The position numbers were made by a program, and so were the translations under genes. A stretch of DNA of 64,000 nucleotides from an uncultured bacterium (GTDB taxonomy: Bacteria; Bacillota; Clostridia; Oscillospirales; Oscillospiraceae). The DNA is taken from assembly GCA_948469375.1 (NCBI GenBank), contig CAOKLO010000004.1, forward strand, positions 41,775 through 105,774, read 5' to 3'. Each line of letters opens with the position of its first letter. The stretch's first letter is position 1. The notes under the pieces are model-generated. The model was not told the DNA's origin. It was given only the letters and a program-made list of their open reading frames with translations, and did no database searches. This document shows, piece by piece, positions 41,557-50,586 of this stretch.

Positions 41557-41712
41557 ATGAAAACTTACAAGGTTTTGATTGCAAAAGACCCGGAGGACGC
41601 GGAAAAGCAAATGAACCAAATGGCATCCCAGGGCTGGGGCGTAAAGGCCGTGACCCATTGGGAGACCGCCATGGCCCACCGTCTGGCGATTACCTTTGAG
41701 AAGGATGCGTAA
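41557..41712 (+). CDS. Small DUF4177-like protein
   Basis: 51 residues, starting 4 bp after rpe. The pattern KTYKVLIAKDPEDAEKQMNQ, then QGWGVKAVTHW, then RLAITFEK resembles the short DUF4177 fold: strand, helix, Gly-Trp turn, strand, strand. GGAGG is present but 13 bases from the ATG, so initiation may depend on coupling to rpe. Function unknown. Confidence 0.6.
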   Translation: MKTYKVLIAKDPEDAEKQMNQMASQGWGVKAVTHWETAMAHRLAITFEKDA

Positions 41713-41732
41713 TTATCTTTGGAGGATTTGAC

Positions 41733-42335
41733 ATGGACTACTTTCCCGCCGCCCTGGAAAATTTAGTGGAGCAGTTCGCCAAGCTGCCCGGCGTGGGCCG
41801 CAAGAGCGCCCAGCGGCTGGCCTTTTATATCCTGGACCAGCCGGAGCAGACCGCCCGGGACTTCGCCGCCGCCCTGCTGGACGCGAAAAAAAGCATCGGC
41901 TGCTGCCCCGTGTGCCAGAACCTCACCGACGGGGACGGTAAATGCGCCCTGTGCGCCTCCTCCAAGCGGGACCACAGCGTGGTGTGCGTGGTGGCCGACC
42001 CCAAGGATGTGATGGCTATGGAGCGTTCCCGGGAGTACAGCGGGGTGTACCACGTCCTCCACGGGGTGATCTCCCCCATGAACCACGTGGGGCCTGACGA
42101 GCTGCGCATCCAGCAGCTGGTGGCGCGGGTGTCCGCCGGGGGCGTGGAGGAGGTCATCATGGCCACCAACCCGGACACCGAGGGGGAGACCACCGCCATG
42201 TACCTCAGCCGCCTGCTCAAGCCCTTCGGGGTGCGCACCACCCGGCTGGCCTACGGCATCCCGGTGGGCAGCCACTTAGAATTCGCCGACGACGCCACCC
42301 TCATGCGGGCGCTGGAGGGCCGGCAGGAAATATAG
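41733..42335 (+). CDS. recR: Recombination protein RecR
   Basis: 200 residues. The order is a helix-hairpin-helix (KLPGVGRKSAQRLAF), a zinc finger (CCPVCQNLTDGDGKCALC), a Toprim domain (EVIMATNPDTEGETTA) and a C-terminal Walker-B-like part (RLAYGIPVGSHLEFAD). RecR loads RecA in RecFOR gap repair. The last 20 bases before its terminal codons are repeated exactly 141 bp downstream. Confidence 0.96.
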   Translation: MDYFPAALENLVEQFAKLPGVGRKSAQRLAFYILDQPEQTARDFAAALLDAKKSIGCCPVCQNLTDGDGKCALCASSKRDHSVVCVVADPKDVMAMERSREYSGVYHVLHGVISPMNHVGPDELRIQQLVARVSAGGVEEVIMATNPDTEGETTAMYLSRLLKPFGVRTTRLAYGIPVGSHLEFADDATLMRALEGRQEI

Positions 42336-42476
42336 GGGCCCCCGCAAAGCCGTCCTTCAGGCTTTGTGGGGAGAGGAGGCGCAAGGGAGCGAGTGCAGCT
42401 TTCGCCGCAGGCGGAAGCGGAGCACAGCGGACTTTGCGCCGACGAGCGGGCGCTGGAGGGCCGGCGGGAGATCTGA
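42305..42476 (+). repeat. Duplicated recR 3' end flanking a palindromic insert
   Basis: GCGGGCGCTGGAGGGCCGGC occurs at 42305-42324 (inside recR) and again at 42446-42465. Each copy ends in codons for Glu-Ile and a stop (TAG, then TGA). The offset of 141 bp is a multiple of three and the frame between the copies has no other stop. The insert holds a long imperfect hairpin: GGCGCAA (42379-42385) with TTGCGCC (42434-42440), and GCTTTCGCC with GGCGGAAGC inside. This looks like a small mobile palindrome or recombination scar. Confidence 0.75.
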
Positions 42477-42497
42477 CAGTAAAGGAGAGCGGTCATC

Positions 42498-42797
42498 ATG
42501 GAAAAATGGCTGTATGTGATGTTCATCGAAAAGACCAAGACCTATAACCGGCTGACCAAGGCCACCGTGGAGCGCCACGTGGCCAACATCAGGGCCCTGG
42601 ACGAGGAGGGGCGGTTGGAGCTGTGCGGGGTGTTCAAGGGCTATCCCGGCGTGGCGGGGATGTATATCCTGCGGGCCGGGAGCTATGAGGAGGCCGAGGA
42701 GCTGTGCAAGCGGGAGCCCCTGGTGGTGGAGGGCTTCGCCGCCTACAAGCTGAAGGCTCTCCAGGTGGCCGACCGGGAGAACGATTACCTGCTGTGA
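42498..42797 (+). CDS. YCII-domain protein
   Basis: 99 residues. The start MEKWLYVMFIEK, the middle RHVANIRALDEEGRLELCGV (shown in part) and SYEEAEELCKREPLVVEG match the YciI ferredoxin-like family. Members are small cytoplasmic proteins, some with dehydratase or hydrolase links, mostly uncharacterised. AAAGGAG precedes the ATG. It is transcribed with recR or alone. Confidence 0.85.
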   Translation: MEKWLYVMFIEKTKTYNRLTKATVERHVANIRALDEEGRLELCGVFKGYPGVAGMYILRAGSYEEAEELCKREPLVVEGFAAYKLKALQVADRENDYLL

Positions 42798-42838
42798 CCA
42801 GGAATGCCGTGACTTGACACATTTTTAACAAAAACAGG

Positions 42839-42874
42839 GCGCAGAAACGGAAAATTTTCCGTTTCTGCGCTTTT
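42839..42874 (+). terminator. Terminator after the YCII gene
   Basis: A 32-base perfectly self-complementary stretch (42839-42870; arm GCGCAGAAACGGAAAA) is followed by TTTTCCTCTT. Confidence 0.88.
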
Positions 42875-42898
42875 CCTCTTCCCTTTTGCGGAGACCTG

Positions 42899-42907
42899 TG
42901 GCATAAT
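42899..42907 (+). promoter_or_regulatory. Extended -10 promoter of fbp
   Basis: TGGCATAAT gives a TGN plus CATAAT (42902-42907). No good -35 is present. Transcription would start near 42914, about 33 bases before the ATG. Confidence 0.6.
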
Positions 42908-42946
42908 AGCGGCATACAAAAATACCCAACCAAAGGAGGACGCGCC

Positions 42947-44947
42947 ATGAAGCCTACCACCGCCTTTTCCTCGGAACGGCTTGACTATCTCAAGCTCCTG
43001 TCCCGGCAATATCCCAATGTCCAGTCCGCCTGCACTGAAATCATCAACCTGCGGGCCATCCAGAACCTGCCCAAGGGCACCGAGCACTTCCTGTCTGACG
43101 TTCACGGGGAGTTTGAGGCCTTTCAGCATATCCTCAACTCCGCCTCCGGCGTGGTCCGGGTGAAGATTGACGAGCTGCTGGGGGCCACCGTCCCCCGGTC
43201 CGACCGGGACCAGCTGGCCACCCTCATCTACTACCCCGAGGAGAAGCTGGAGGAGATCGAGCGGGAGTGCGACGACATGCGGGAGTGGTACCGCATCACC
43301 TTCCACCGGCTCATCGACCTGTGCTGCCTGGTCAGCGCCAAATACACCCGCTCCAAGGTGCGCAAGGCCATGCCGCCCGAGTACGCCTATATCATCGACG
43401 AGCTGATTCACACCCACTACGAGAAAAACGAGGCAGACAAGCGGGACTACTACGAGAACATCATCAACACCATCATCGACCTGGACCGGGCCTCCAATTT
43501 CCTCATCCAGCTGTGCGAGCTCATCAAACGGCTGGCGGTGGACCACCTGCACCTGGTGGGGGATATCTTCGACCGGGGCCCCGGCGCGGACGTCATCATG
43601 GACAGCCTGATGAAATACCACAGCGTGGATATCCAGTGGGGCAATCACGACATTTTGTGGATGGGCGCCGCCTCCGGCTCTCGGACCCTGGTGGCCACGG
43701 TGCTGGTCAACTCCCTGCGGTACAACAACCTGGAGGTCATTGAGACGGGCTACGGCATCTCCCTGCGGCCCCTGTCTGTGTTCGCCGACGAGTTCTACCG
43801 CAAATGCGACATCAGCCGCTTTGAGGTGAAAATCGCCAAGGAGGACGAGGACTCCGTCACCGAGCGGGATAAGCTGTTGTGCGCCCGGATGCACAAGGCC
43901 ATCTCCATGATTCTGTTCAAGCTGGAGGGCCAAAAGCTCCGGCGCAACCCCGACTTCCTGATGGACGACCGGCTGCTGCTGGACAAGATCGACTATGAGA
44001 CCAAAACCATCACCATCGACGGCAAGACCTATCCCATGCTGGACACCGACTTTCCCACCGTGGACCCCGCCGACCCCTACGCCCTCACCCCGGAGGAGGA
44101 CACTCTCATCAACACCCTCACCCGGTCCTTCCGGCACAGCGAAAAGCTCCAGCGGCACGTTCGTTTTCTCTACTCCAAGGGAAGCCTGTACCGCATCTAC
44201 AACGACAACCTGCTGTTCCACGGCTGCATCCCCATGCACGAGGACGGCTCCCTCATGCGCTTCTCCCTCATGGGCTGCGGGGGCCTGTCGGGCCGGGAAT
44301 TCCTGGATTACGCCGACGTGGTGGCCCGCCGGGCCTATTACAACAAGGTGGGCTCCCCGGAGCGCCAGCAGGGCATGGATTTCCTGTGGTGGCTGTGGGC
44401 GGGCCGCAACAGCCCCATCTTCGGCCGGGACCGCATGACCACCTTTGAGCGCCGCTTCATCGCCGACGAGTCCACCCACGCGGAGAGCAAAAACGCCTAC
44501 TACACGCTGTACAACGACCCGGCGGTGTGCGAGGGTATTTTGAAGGATTTCGGCCTGGAGGGCCCCCACTGCCACATCATCAACGGCCACGTCCCCGTGA
44601 AGTCCAAAAAGGGGGAGAGCCCCGTAAAGGGCGGCGGCAAGCTGATTGTCATCGACGGCGGGTTCTGCAAGGCGTACCAGAAAACCACCGGCATCGCCGG
44701 GTACACCCTGATTTACAACTCCAGCTGCTTCCGCCTGGTGGCCCACGAGCCCTTTGTGGGCCGGGCGGCAGCCATCCGCAAAAATTACGACATCGCCTCC
44801 ACCACCCAGGTGTTCGAGCGGCTGGAGAGCCGGGCCATGATCCGCCAGACGGACATCGGCAGGCGGCTCCAGGGGCAGATCGAGGAGCTGATCGACCTGG
44901 TGGCTGCCTTCCGCAGCGGCGCCATTGTGGAAAGCCACAAGAGCTGA
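42947..44947 (+). CDS. fbp: Class III fructose-1,6-bisphosphatase
   Basis: 666 residues, the size of the Bacillus YydE/Fbp class III enzymes. The metallophosphatase motifs are LSDVHGEFEAF, VGDIFDRGPGAD and WGNHDILWMGA. The C-terminal INGHVPVK completes the metal site. It hydrolyses fructose-1,6-bisphosphate to fructose-6-phosphate in gluconeogenesis. AAAGGAGG precedes the ATG; promoter and terminator flank it as a single gene. Confidence 0.97.
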   Translation: MKPTTAFSSERLDYLKLLSRQYPNVQSACTEIINLRAIQNLPKGTEHFLSDVHGEFEAFQHILNSASGVVRVKIDELLGATVPRSDRDQLATLIYYPEEKLEEIERECDDMREWYRITFHRLIDLCCLVSAKYTRSKVRKAMPPEYAYIIDELIHTHYEKNEADKRDYYENIINTIIDLDRASNFLIQLCELIKRLAVDHLHLVGDIFDRGPGADVIMDSLMKYHSVDIQWGNHDILWMGAASGSRTLVATVLVNSLRYNNLEVIETGYGISLRPLSVFADEFYRKCDISRFEVKIAKEDEDSVTERDKLLCARMHKAISMILFKLEGQKLRRNPDFLMDDRLLLDKIDYETKTITIDGKTYPMLDTDFPTVDPADPYALTPEEDTLINTLTRSFRHSEKLQRHVRFLYSKGSLYRIYNDNLLFHGCIPMHEDGSLMRFSLMGCGGLSGREFLDYADVVARRAYYNKVGSPERQQGMDFLWWLWAGRNSPIFGRDRMTTFERRFIADESTHAESKNAYYTLYNDPAVCEGILKDFGLEGPHCHIINGHVPVKSKKGESPVKGGGKLIVIDGGFCKAYQKTTGIAGYTLIYNSSCFRLVAHEPFVGRAAAIRKNYDIASTTQVFERLESRAMIRQTDIGRRLQGQIEELIDLVAAFRSGAIVESHKS

Positions 44948-44964
44948 ATTCTGCGGCAAATGCA

Positions 44965-45004
44965 CATAAAACCGCCTGTCTGGGCTTCGGCAGGCGGTTT
45001 TATG
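44965..45004 (+). terminator. Terminator of fbp
   Basis: CATAAAACCGCCTG (44965-44978) pairs with CAGGCGGTTTTATG (44991-45004) around a 12-base loop. Confidence 0.85.
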
Positions 45005-45080
45005 CGGCTAAATCCATATTTTTTCACATTTTTCCACTATTTTGATACCGAATTGTAACCCTTTTTTTGCATACTTTTCC

Positions 45081-45109
45081 TTGCCCAAATCAACATATAG
45101 TGGTACAAT
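45081..45109 (+). promoter_or_regulatory. Promoter of the VanW-family gene
   Basis: TTGCCC (45081-45086), 17-base spacer, TACAAT (45104-45109). It leaves a leader of about 125 bases to ATG 45242, in which no known riboswitch was recognised. Confidence 0.7.
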
Positions 45110-45241
45110 ATAAACGATTGCCGCTATGACTTGACGGTATCCCACTGGGCAATCAGCATTCAGTTCGCTCATGGAGGCATCGCGTCCGGCCCTGTGTTTC
45201 CTTGGCCGGTGCGGTCCCATGTTGGGAGGTTTTGTCGTATT

Positions 45242-47107
45242 ATGGAAGGATCTACTCCGAAAACAAGTATCTCCGCAGGGCTCATTGCCGGGATCGCGGC
45301 GGCGGTGATCGCCGTGGCCGCCGTGGGCGGCTACTTCGGCCTGTGCGGCTGGGTTCAGGGCAACGACCAGTTATTGCCAGGCACGGTGGCGCGGGACGAC
45401 AAGGGCGCGGCAGTCGACCTGGGCAAGCTCACCCGGGAGGAAGCCCTGGGCGCAGTTACCGAGGAAATGGACCAGCGGCTGGACAGCCGGACGCTCACCC
45501 TGTATTATGGCGAGGGCAAGCAGAAGGAATTTACCGGCGAGCTCATGACCTGCTCTCCCGAGGGCACCGTGGAGGTGGGCTTTACCGCCAAAGAGAGCAT
45601 GCCCTTCTGGAAATTGGGCGCTGTCTGGCTGGGGCTGACTCAGGAGCCCGCCGATGTGCCCTTGTCCGCCGCCGCCTTCACTCCGGAGGGCGAGGCCCAG
45701 GCAAAACAGGTCATCCAGTCCATCGCCGACGAGCTGTATGTGGAACCGGTGGACTTCACCTATGAGCTGGACTCGGAGACCGTGACGGTCACGCCTGGCA
45801 CCGACGGCCGGCAGGTGGACACCGGCGCGCTGCTCACTGCGGTGGAGGACGCTCTGGCGCAAGGGGCCACCGAGCTGACGGTAGAGCCCGAGACCGTCCC
45901 CAGCGCCGAGCTCAGCGGCCAGGTGCTCCACAATTTGGTGTATGTGGAGCCCAAGGCCGCCGGTGTGGATGAAAACGGCAAGCTCACCCCGGCGGTGATC
46001 GGCCTGTCCGTCAACGCCGAGGAGGCCCAGTCCTACCTGGACGCCGCCGAGCCCGGCCAGCCCGTCACCATCCCCCTGGAGTACACCCCGCCGGGGACCT
46101 CCGCCGACGAGTCCATGTACTATAAGGATCTGCTGGCCTCCGTCACCACCAACATGGACGGGGTGGCCAACCGCTCCTTCAACGTAAACCGGGCCGCCGA
46201 ATTCTGCAACGGCAAGGTGATCCAGCCCGGGGAGGTGTTCTCCTATATCGGCACCATCGGCGACCCCAGCTCCCGCAACGGCTACAAACCCAGCACCGGC
46301 TACCAGAACGGCGAAACCGTGGCCATGGACGGCGGCGGCGTGTGCCAGGTGTCCTCCTCCCTGTACTACTGTGCGGTGTACTCCAACCTGGAGATTGTAA
46401 AACGGGCCTGCCACGCGTTTTCCACCGGCTATATTCCCAATGGGCTGGACGCCACGATATACTACCCCTCTCTGGACTTCAAATTCCGCAACAGCACCGG
46501 CTTCCCCATTAAAATCGTGGCCTATACCGAGGGCGGGGCATACGGCAAGCTGACGGTGCAGTTCTACGGCAGCAACCCAGACGGCATTAAGGTGGAGACC
46601 CAGCGGTATACCCAGTCCTCCACCGGCTGGACCACCGTCTATGAGCCGGACGAGACCATTCCCCAGGGCACCACCAAGGTGAAGACCACCCCCTACACCG
46701 GCTACGTGGTGGACGTGTACCGCTGTGTGTACGACGCCGGCGGCAACCTGCTCTCCCGCACCTATGAGAACCACAGCACCTACGCCAAGCGGGACAAGGT
46801 GATTCTCTACAACCCCCTGGACTCCGGCCCCTGGGGCGCGGGCACCGCTGAGCCGCCCGCCGTCACCGATCCTCCCATTGATCCCAATCCCGGCGTGGAC
46901 CCCACGCCCGGCGTCGATCCCAACCCCGGTGTGGACCCCGGTCCCAGCGTCGATCCCGGTCCCAGCGTTGATCCCGGTCCCTCCACAGACCCCGGCCCGG
47001 TTACTGAGCCCACGCCGGAGCCGCCTCCCACCCAGTATGTTGATCTGCCTCCTGTGAGCGTCACGCCGCCGCCCTGGCTGGACTTTGGCGACGAAACGGG
47101 GGAATAA
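45242..47107 (+). CDS. VanW-family surface protein with peptidoglycan-binding-like domains
   Basis: 621 residues from ATG 45242; GGAGG lies 12 bases upstream. One membrane helix (about 11-32) anchors it. Residues about 70-290 form a repeated PG-binding-4-type region. The VanW domain follows (NRAAEFCNGKVIQPGEVFSY, MDGGGVCQVSSSLYYCAVYS). The C-terminus is a Pro/Asp/Gly repeat (DPNPGVDP, DPGPSVDP units). VanW proteins occur in glycopeptide-resistance clusters but are common in Clostridia without them; their activity is not settled. It is 3 bp from the next gene. Confidence 0.9.
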   Translation: MEGSTPKTSISAGLIAGIAAAVIAVAAVGGYFGLCGWVQGNDQLLPGTVARDDKGAAVDLGKLTREEALGAVTEEMDQRLDSRTLTLYYGEGKQKEFTGELMTCSPEGTVEVGFTAKESMPFWKLGAVWLGLTQEPADVPLSAAAFTPEGEAQAKQVIQSIADELYVEPVDFTYELDSETVTVTPGTDGRQVDTGALLTAVEDALAQGATELTVEPETVPSAELSGQVLHNLVYVEPKAAGVDENGKLTPAVIGLSVNAEEAQSYLDAAEPGQPVTIPLEYTPPGTSADESMYYKDLLASVTTNMDGVANRSFNVNRAAEFCNGKVIQPGEVFSYIGTIGDPSSRNGYKPSTGYQNGETVAMDGGGVCQVSSSLYYCAVYSNLEIVKRACHAFSTGYIPNGLDATIYYPSLDFKFRNSTGFPIKIVAYTEGGAYGKLTVQFYGSNPDGIKVETQRYTQSSTGWTTVYEPDETIPQGTTKVKTTPYTGYVVDVYRCVYDAGGNLLSRTYENHSTYAKRDKVILYNPLDSGPWGAGTAEPPAVTDPPIDPNPGVDPTPGVDPNPGVDPGPSVDPGPSVDPGPSTDPGPVTEPTPEPPPTQYVDLPPVSVTPPPWLDFGDETGE

Positions 47108-47110
47108 GCG

Positions 47111-47794
47111 ATGTTCCACGGCTTTTCCCAGGAGACGGTGGACTTCATGTGGGGCATCCGTTTCAACAACGAAAAAAGCTGGTTTGAGCTCCACAAGGCG
47201 GACTATCAGAGCTATTTTCTCACCCCAATGAAGGAACTGGGCGCTCAGGTGCAAAGCGCCCTACTGGACCGCTTCCCCCAAAGCGGGCTCAACCTCAAAA
47301 TTTCCCGCATCTACCGGGACGCCCGTCGGCTGTTCGGCCGGGGGCCCTACAAGGATCATCTTTGGCTGTCCCTGTTCCGCTTTGGCAATGAGTCCGGCGG
47401 AGACCATCCGGTGCTCTGGTTCGAGCTGGCCCCCGACGGCTGGAGCTGCGGTATGGGCTTCTGGGCCGCTCAGGCGGCGGTGATGGAAAAGCACCGGGCC
47501 CGGATTGACCGGGACCCCAAGCCCCTGCTCAAGCTGCAGCGCAGGCTGGCAAAGCAGGAGGAATTTGTGCTGGAGGGCCCGTCCTATAAGCGGCAGAAGC
47601 CCTGCGCAGAATCAGAGCTGGCCGAATGGTACAACAAAAAGTCCTTCTCTCTGGGCCACGAGGAGGAGCTCAGCGAATTCATCTACACGCCTGCGCTGGC
47701 CGACCGCCTGGTGGAGGGGTTCTCCTTTCTCATGCCGTATTACGACTATTTTTCCACTCTCTGGGCGGACCCGGACCCCAGGGAAAGCACATAA
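47111..47794 (+). CDS. DUF2461 family protein
   Basis: 227 residues with DUF2461 features: an opening FLxxL-like helix (FMWGIRFNNEKSWFELHK), KISRIYRDARRLFGRGPYKD and WFELAPDGWSCGMGFW. Members are soluble and of unknown function. It is co-transcribed with the VanW gene. Confidence 0.88.
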   Translation: MFHGFSQETVDFMWGIRFNNEKSWFELHKADYQSYFLTPMKELGAQVQSALLDRFPQSGLNLKISRIYRDARRLFGRGPYKDHLWLSLFRFGNESGGDHPVLWFELAPDGWSCGMGFWAAQAAVMEKHRARIDRDPKPLLKLQRRLAKQEEFVLEGPSYKRQKPCAESELAEWYNKKSFSLGHEEELSEFIYTPALADRLVEGFSFLMPYYDYFSTLWADPDPREST

Positions 47795-47798
47795 CGCA

Positions 47799-47830
47799 AA
47801 CGGACCGAGGGCAATGGCCCTCGGTCCGTT
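47799..47830 (+). terminator. Terminator after the DUF2461 gene
   Basis: AACGGACCGAGGGC (47799-47812) pairs with GCCCTCGGTCCGTT (47817-47830). No long T-run follows. Confidence 0.7.
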
Positions 47831-47851
47831 CAGCTTGTCGAAAAGTCTGCC

Positions 47852-47943
47852 TTGCGGCAGATTTCTTTATATCTATAATAAAATGAAGCAGGATGAGAAA
47901 AATGATGAAACATGGGGAGGAGGGCCGTACGGCCCTCCTCCCC
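47852..47943 (+). other. Orphan promoter-like sequence and 30-bp palindrome
   Basis: TTGCGG (47852-47857), 16-base spacer, TATAAT (47874-47879). Downstream a 30-bp perfect palindrome lies at 47914-47943 (arm GGGGAGGAGGGCCGT). A 21-codon ORF from ATG 47883 to 47948 runs through it (ending GGGPYGPPPR) but has no Shine-Dalgarno. It could be a small RNA, a terminator for the convergent SLH gene, or a dispersed palindrome. Confidence 0.4.
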
Positions 47944-48015
47944 GCTGATTGCTGTTCCCCCCCTGAAGTGTTGGAGAAAACGGCCACATGACCGGCTCTT
48001 ACAGCTGCTGGGGTT

Positions 48016-50445
48016 TTAAGACACCAGGTCCAGGCGGGGGATCAGCAGCGCCTTTTCCAGGGGGTAGATCTCCACCAGCAGCTTGGCGATGGCCGCCCGG
48101 TCGATGTAGGCCCCGGGCTGGAGGTAGCCGTTGCTGCCGCCCACGATGCCCAGCGACACCAGGGTCTGAATATGGGGCGAGGCCCAGCTGCTCACCGACG
48201 AGGCGTCGGGGAAGCGGGACAGGTCCGCGCTCTGGGAGGCGGCCAGCACCCGGCCCAGGAAAGTCATGGTCTCCTCCCGGGTGACATAGCTGTTCACGTC
48301 GGCGTACAGCTTGCCGCCGTTATTGCTGCCCTTGAGCACTCCCAGGGTGTACATGGCCTGGACATAGTTGTGGGCCCAGTTGGGGATGGTGGTGTTGTCG
48401 GCAAAGGGCAGCTCCACGGTGTAGTAGGCGGACTCGTCCACCCCCAGCACCCGGGTGAGGAAGGCCAGCAGCTCGGCGCGGGTCAGCCGGTTGTCGGGGC
48501 AGTACAGCGCCGTTCCGTCCGCCTGGCCATAGCCGGTGGTCAGGCCCAGCTGGTACATCTCCACCACATAGTTTTCGCTCCAGTGGCCGGAAATGTCGGT
48601 GAAGGGAACGTTAGCGCTGATCTTTACAGGGATGGTGACGGACTTGCCGCCGGCGGACACGGTGATATTGCCCTCAGCGGACTTACCCGCCGCCGTAAAG
48701 CGGCCGGCCTGATCGATGGCGCCGATGGCCGGGTCGGCGGTCCAGGAGACGTTCTCATCGTCCATGGCCACCGACAGGTTCCACCAGGAGCCCGTGGCGT
48801 TCAGGTCCACCTGCTCGCCGGGCGTCAGGTTCAGGGCGGTGACCCGGGCGTTGTTGTCCGCACGGCTGACGATCAGCGCGGACAGCTGGTCCACCACTTC
48901 CACCGTCAGGCCGCTGCCGGAGCCTGCGGAGATGGTGTAGGTGCCCGGCGTGGCCCCGGCGCTATATACTCCGTTGCTCACCGAGCCGCCGGTGGCGCTC
49001 AGGTCCACATAGGTCTGCTCCACAGCCTGTCCGGTGCTGTCATAGGCGCTGGCGGACACGGGGAGCTTGGCCCCGGCCAGCACCACCCGGTGCTGTGCGG
49101 TGACATAGGCGCCGGGCTCCATGATGTCCGCGCCGGCCGCGCTCACCAGAGCGATGGTGTTGTTCACCCGCCGCCCCGTCTCGGAGGGCTGGTTCACCAC
49201 GGCAAAGCCGCTGCTGCCCGGCAAAGTGGCTCCCAGCGTGGTGGAGCCGCCGCCGTCCAGGGCCACGGCGGACACACAGCCCAGCTCCTGGAGGCGTTGG
49301 GCCACCTGGGCGTAGCTGGCTCCTACGGAGTAGCCGCTCTGGCGGCCGTCGATGGTGTAGAATACGGCGGCGCCGTCCGCCTTCACGCCCACGGCGGTGT
49401 AGGGGTTGGCGGAGGTGGACAGGCCGTCCGCAATCTGGCCGCCGCGCAGCAGGGTGTGCAGGCCGCTGATGCCGTAGGCGGCGTCCGCCCATTGGGCGCT
49501 GGCACCGCTGGTGGTGATGGTCACCTGGCTGCCCACGGTCATGCCCCGCAGGGCGGTGAGCAGGTCGGCGTTGGCGTGGTCCTCACCGTAGAGCATATAG
49601 CAGCCCTCGGGGATGTTGCCGTTGAAGGTCACGCCCTCCACGGCGGTGTCGGTGACGGACAGCACCTCAAAGGTCATGGCGCCGTTCATTTTCATCCCGT
49701 CCTGCCCCACGGGGCGCAGAATGGCGGAGACGCTGGTCCCGTGGCTGGACACCCGGGAGGAGAAATCCTTATTATAGAGGTACAGGCCGCCCAGGAAGTT
49801 GGCGTTGCGGTAGGCGTTGAACCCGGACACGGCGAAGGTCCGGGGAACGGGGACAGTCACCGGGGGCAGATCGGGCACGGGAGTGGGCTGGGCATTGGGG
49901 TCGGCCTCCGTTCCCGGCTCGGGCTGGGGAATCGTCTGGGGGGCCGTCTCTATAGACGTCCAGGAGGCGGACATGACGGGCTTGCTCTCGTCGATGAACA
50001 CCTTGCCGTCATTGGTGAAGCCCAGCAGGGTGTAGTTGGCCACGTCCAGGGAGCGAAGCACACCGTCGGTCATCAGCATTCCCACAATGGTGCCGTCGGT
50101 GTTGAAAAAGCCGCCGTTGATGGCCGCGGCCACCCGGTAGCCCTGGCTCTCCAGTTGAGCCGCGGCGGTGGTCACCGTGTTGGTGCTGGCCACATAGGTC
50201 CCGCTGAACACCACCGGCTTTACCGTAGTGTTGGGAGAATATGTAACATAGTGCTCTGTGCGCAGGTCGCTTTTGGACGCCGACCACAGGCTCTGGCTGG
50301 TAAGAGTGGTCCCGGTGCCCAGAGGTGTGGACCACTCGGACAGTTCCGTTCCCAGGGCGTAGGACGCCAGGGCGGGCTGGGCCAGCGCACACACCAGCGC
50401 CGCCGCCAGGGTCAGCGCGGCGCACCGTTTGCCGATTTTTTTCAT
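48016..50445 (-). CDS. Phosphodiester glycosidase (NAGPA) domain protein with SLH repeats
   Basis: 809 residues with a clear Sec signal peptide (cleavage near ALA at about 27). The NAGPA-type domain spans about 60-420: AAAINGGFFNTDGT, YTIDGRQSGYS and AVALDGGGSTTL are its marks. Ig-like segments follow, then three SLH repeats (FTDISGHWSENYVVEMYQLG, FADNTTIPNWAHNYVQAMYT, FPDASSVSSWASPHIQTLVS) that bind cell-wall polymers. The enzyme family removes sugars from phosphodiester links. It is a cell-surface protein and a single gene. Confidence 0.9.
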   Translation of the reverse strand: MKKIGKRCAALTLAAALVCALAQPALASYALGTELSEWSTPLGTGTTLTSQSLWSASKSDLRTEHYVTYSPNTTVKPVVFSGTYVASTNTVTTAAAQLESQGYRVAAAINGGFFNTDGTIVGMLMTDGVLRSLDVANYTLLGFTNDGKVFIDESKPVMSASWTSIETAPQTIPQPEPGTEADPNAQPTPVPDLPPVTVPVPRTFAVSGFNAYRNANFLGGLYLYNKDFSSRVSSHGTSVSAILRPVGQDGMKMNGAMTFEVLSVTDTAVEGVTFNGNIPEGCYMLYGEDHANADLLTALRGMTVGSQVTITTSGASAQWADAAYGISGLHTLLRGGQIADGLSTSANPYTAVGVKADGAAVFYTIDGRQSGYSVGASYAQVAQRLQELGCVSAVALDGGGSTTLGATLPGSSGFAVVNQPSETGRRVNNTIALVSAAGADIMEPGAYVTAQHRVVLAGAKLPVSASAYDSTGQAVEQTYVDLSATGGSVSNGVYSAGATPGTYTISAGSGSGLTVEVVDQLSALIVSRADNNARVTALNLTPGEQVDLNATGSWWNLSVAMDDENVSWTADPAIGAIDQAGRFTAAGKSAEGNITVSAGGKSVTIPVKISANVPFTDISGHWSENYVVEMYQLGLTTGYGQADGTALYCPDNRLTRAELLAFLTRVLGVDESAYYTVELPFADNTTIPNWAHNYVQAMYTLGVLKGSNNGGKLYADVNSYVTREETMTFLGRVLAASQSADLSRFPDASSVSSWASPHIQTLVSLGIVGGSNGYLQPGAYIDRAAIAKLLVEIYPLEKALLIPRLDLVS

Positions 50446-50556
50446 AGGTTCCTCCTGTCTCGCGTGGGGCCGACGCCCCGGGTGTAAGTACGAAAAATCA
50501 AATTTTATGGTAGCACAAATGCTTCCATTTGTAAACGGGATTTATTTCCAGATGCG

Positions 50557-50580
50557 AAAAGGGGCGGCATCGGCCGCCCC
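50557..50580 (-). terminator. Terminator of hemW
   Basis: GGGGCGGC (50561-50568) pairs with GCCGCCCC (50573-50580); on the minus strand it is followed by TTTT. Confidence 0.8.
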
Positions 50581-50586
50581 TTGATC

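Noticed and set aside
45371-47254. A 627-codon minus-strand frame opposite the VanW gene
   Set aside because: Antisense shadow: low-complexity Gly/His/Val composition and no start signal, while the plus strand encodes a clear VanW protein.
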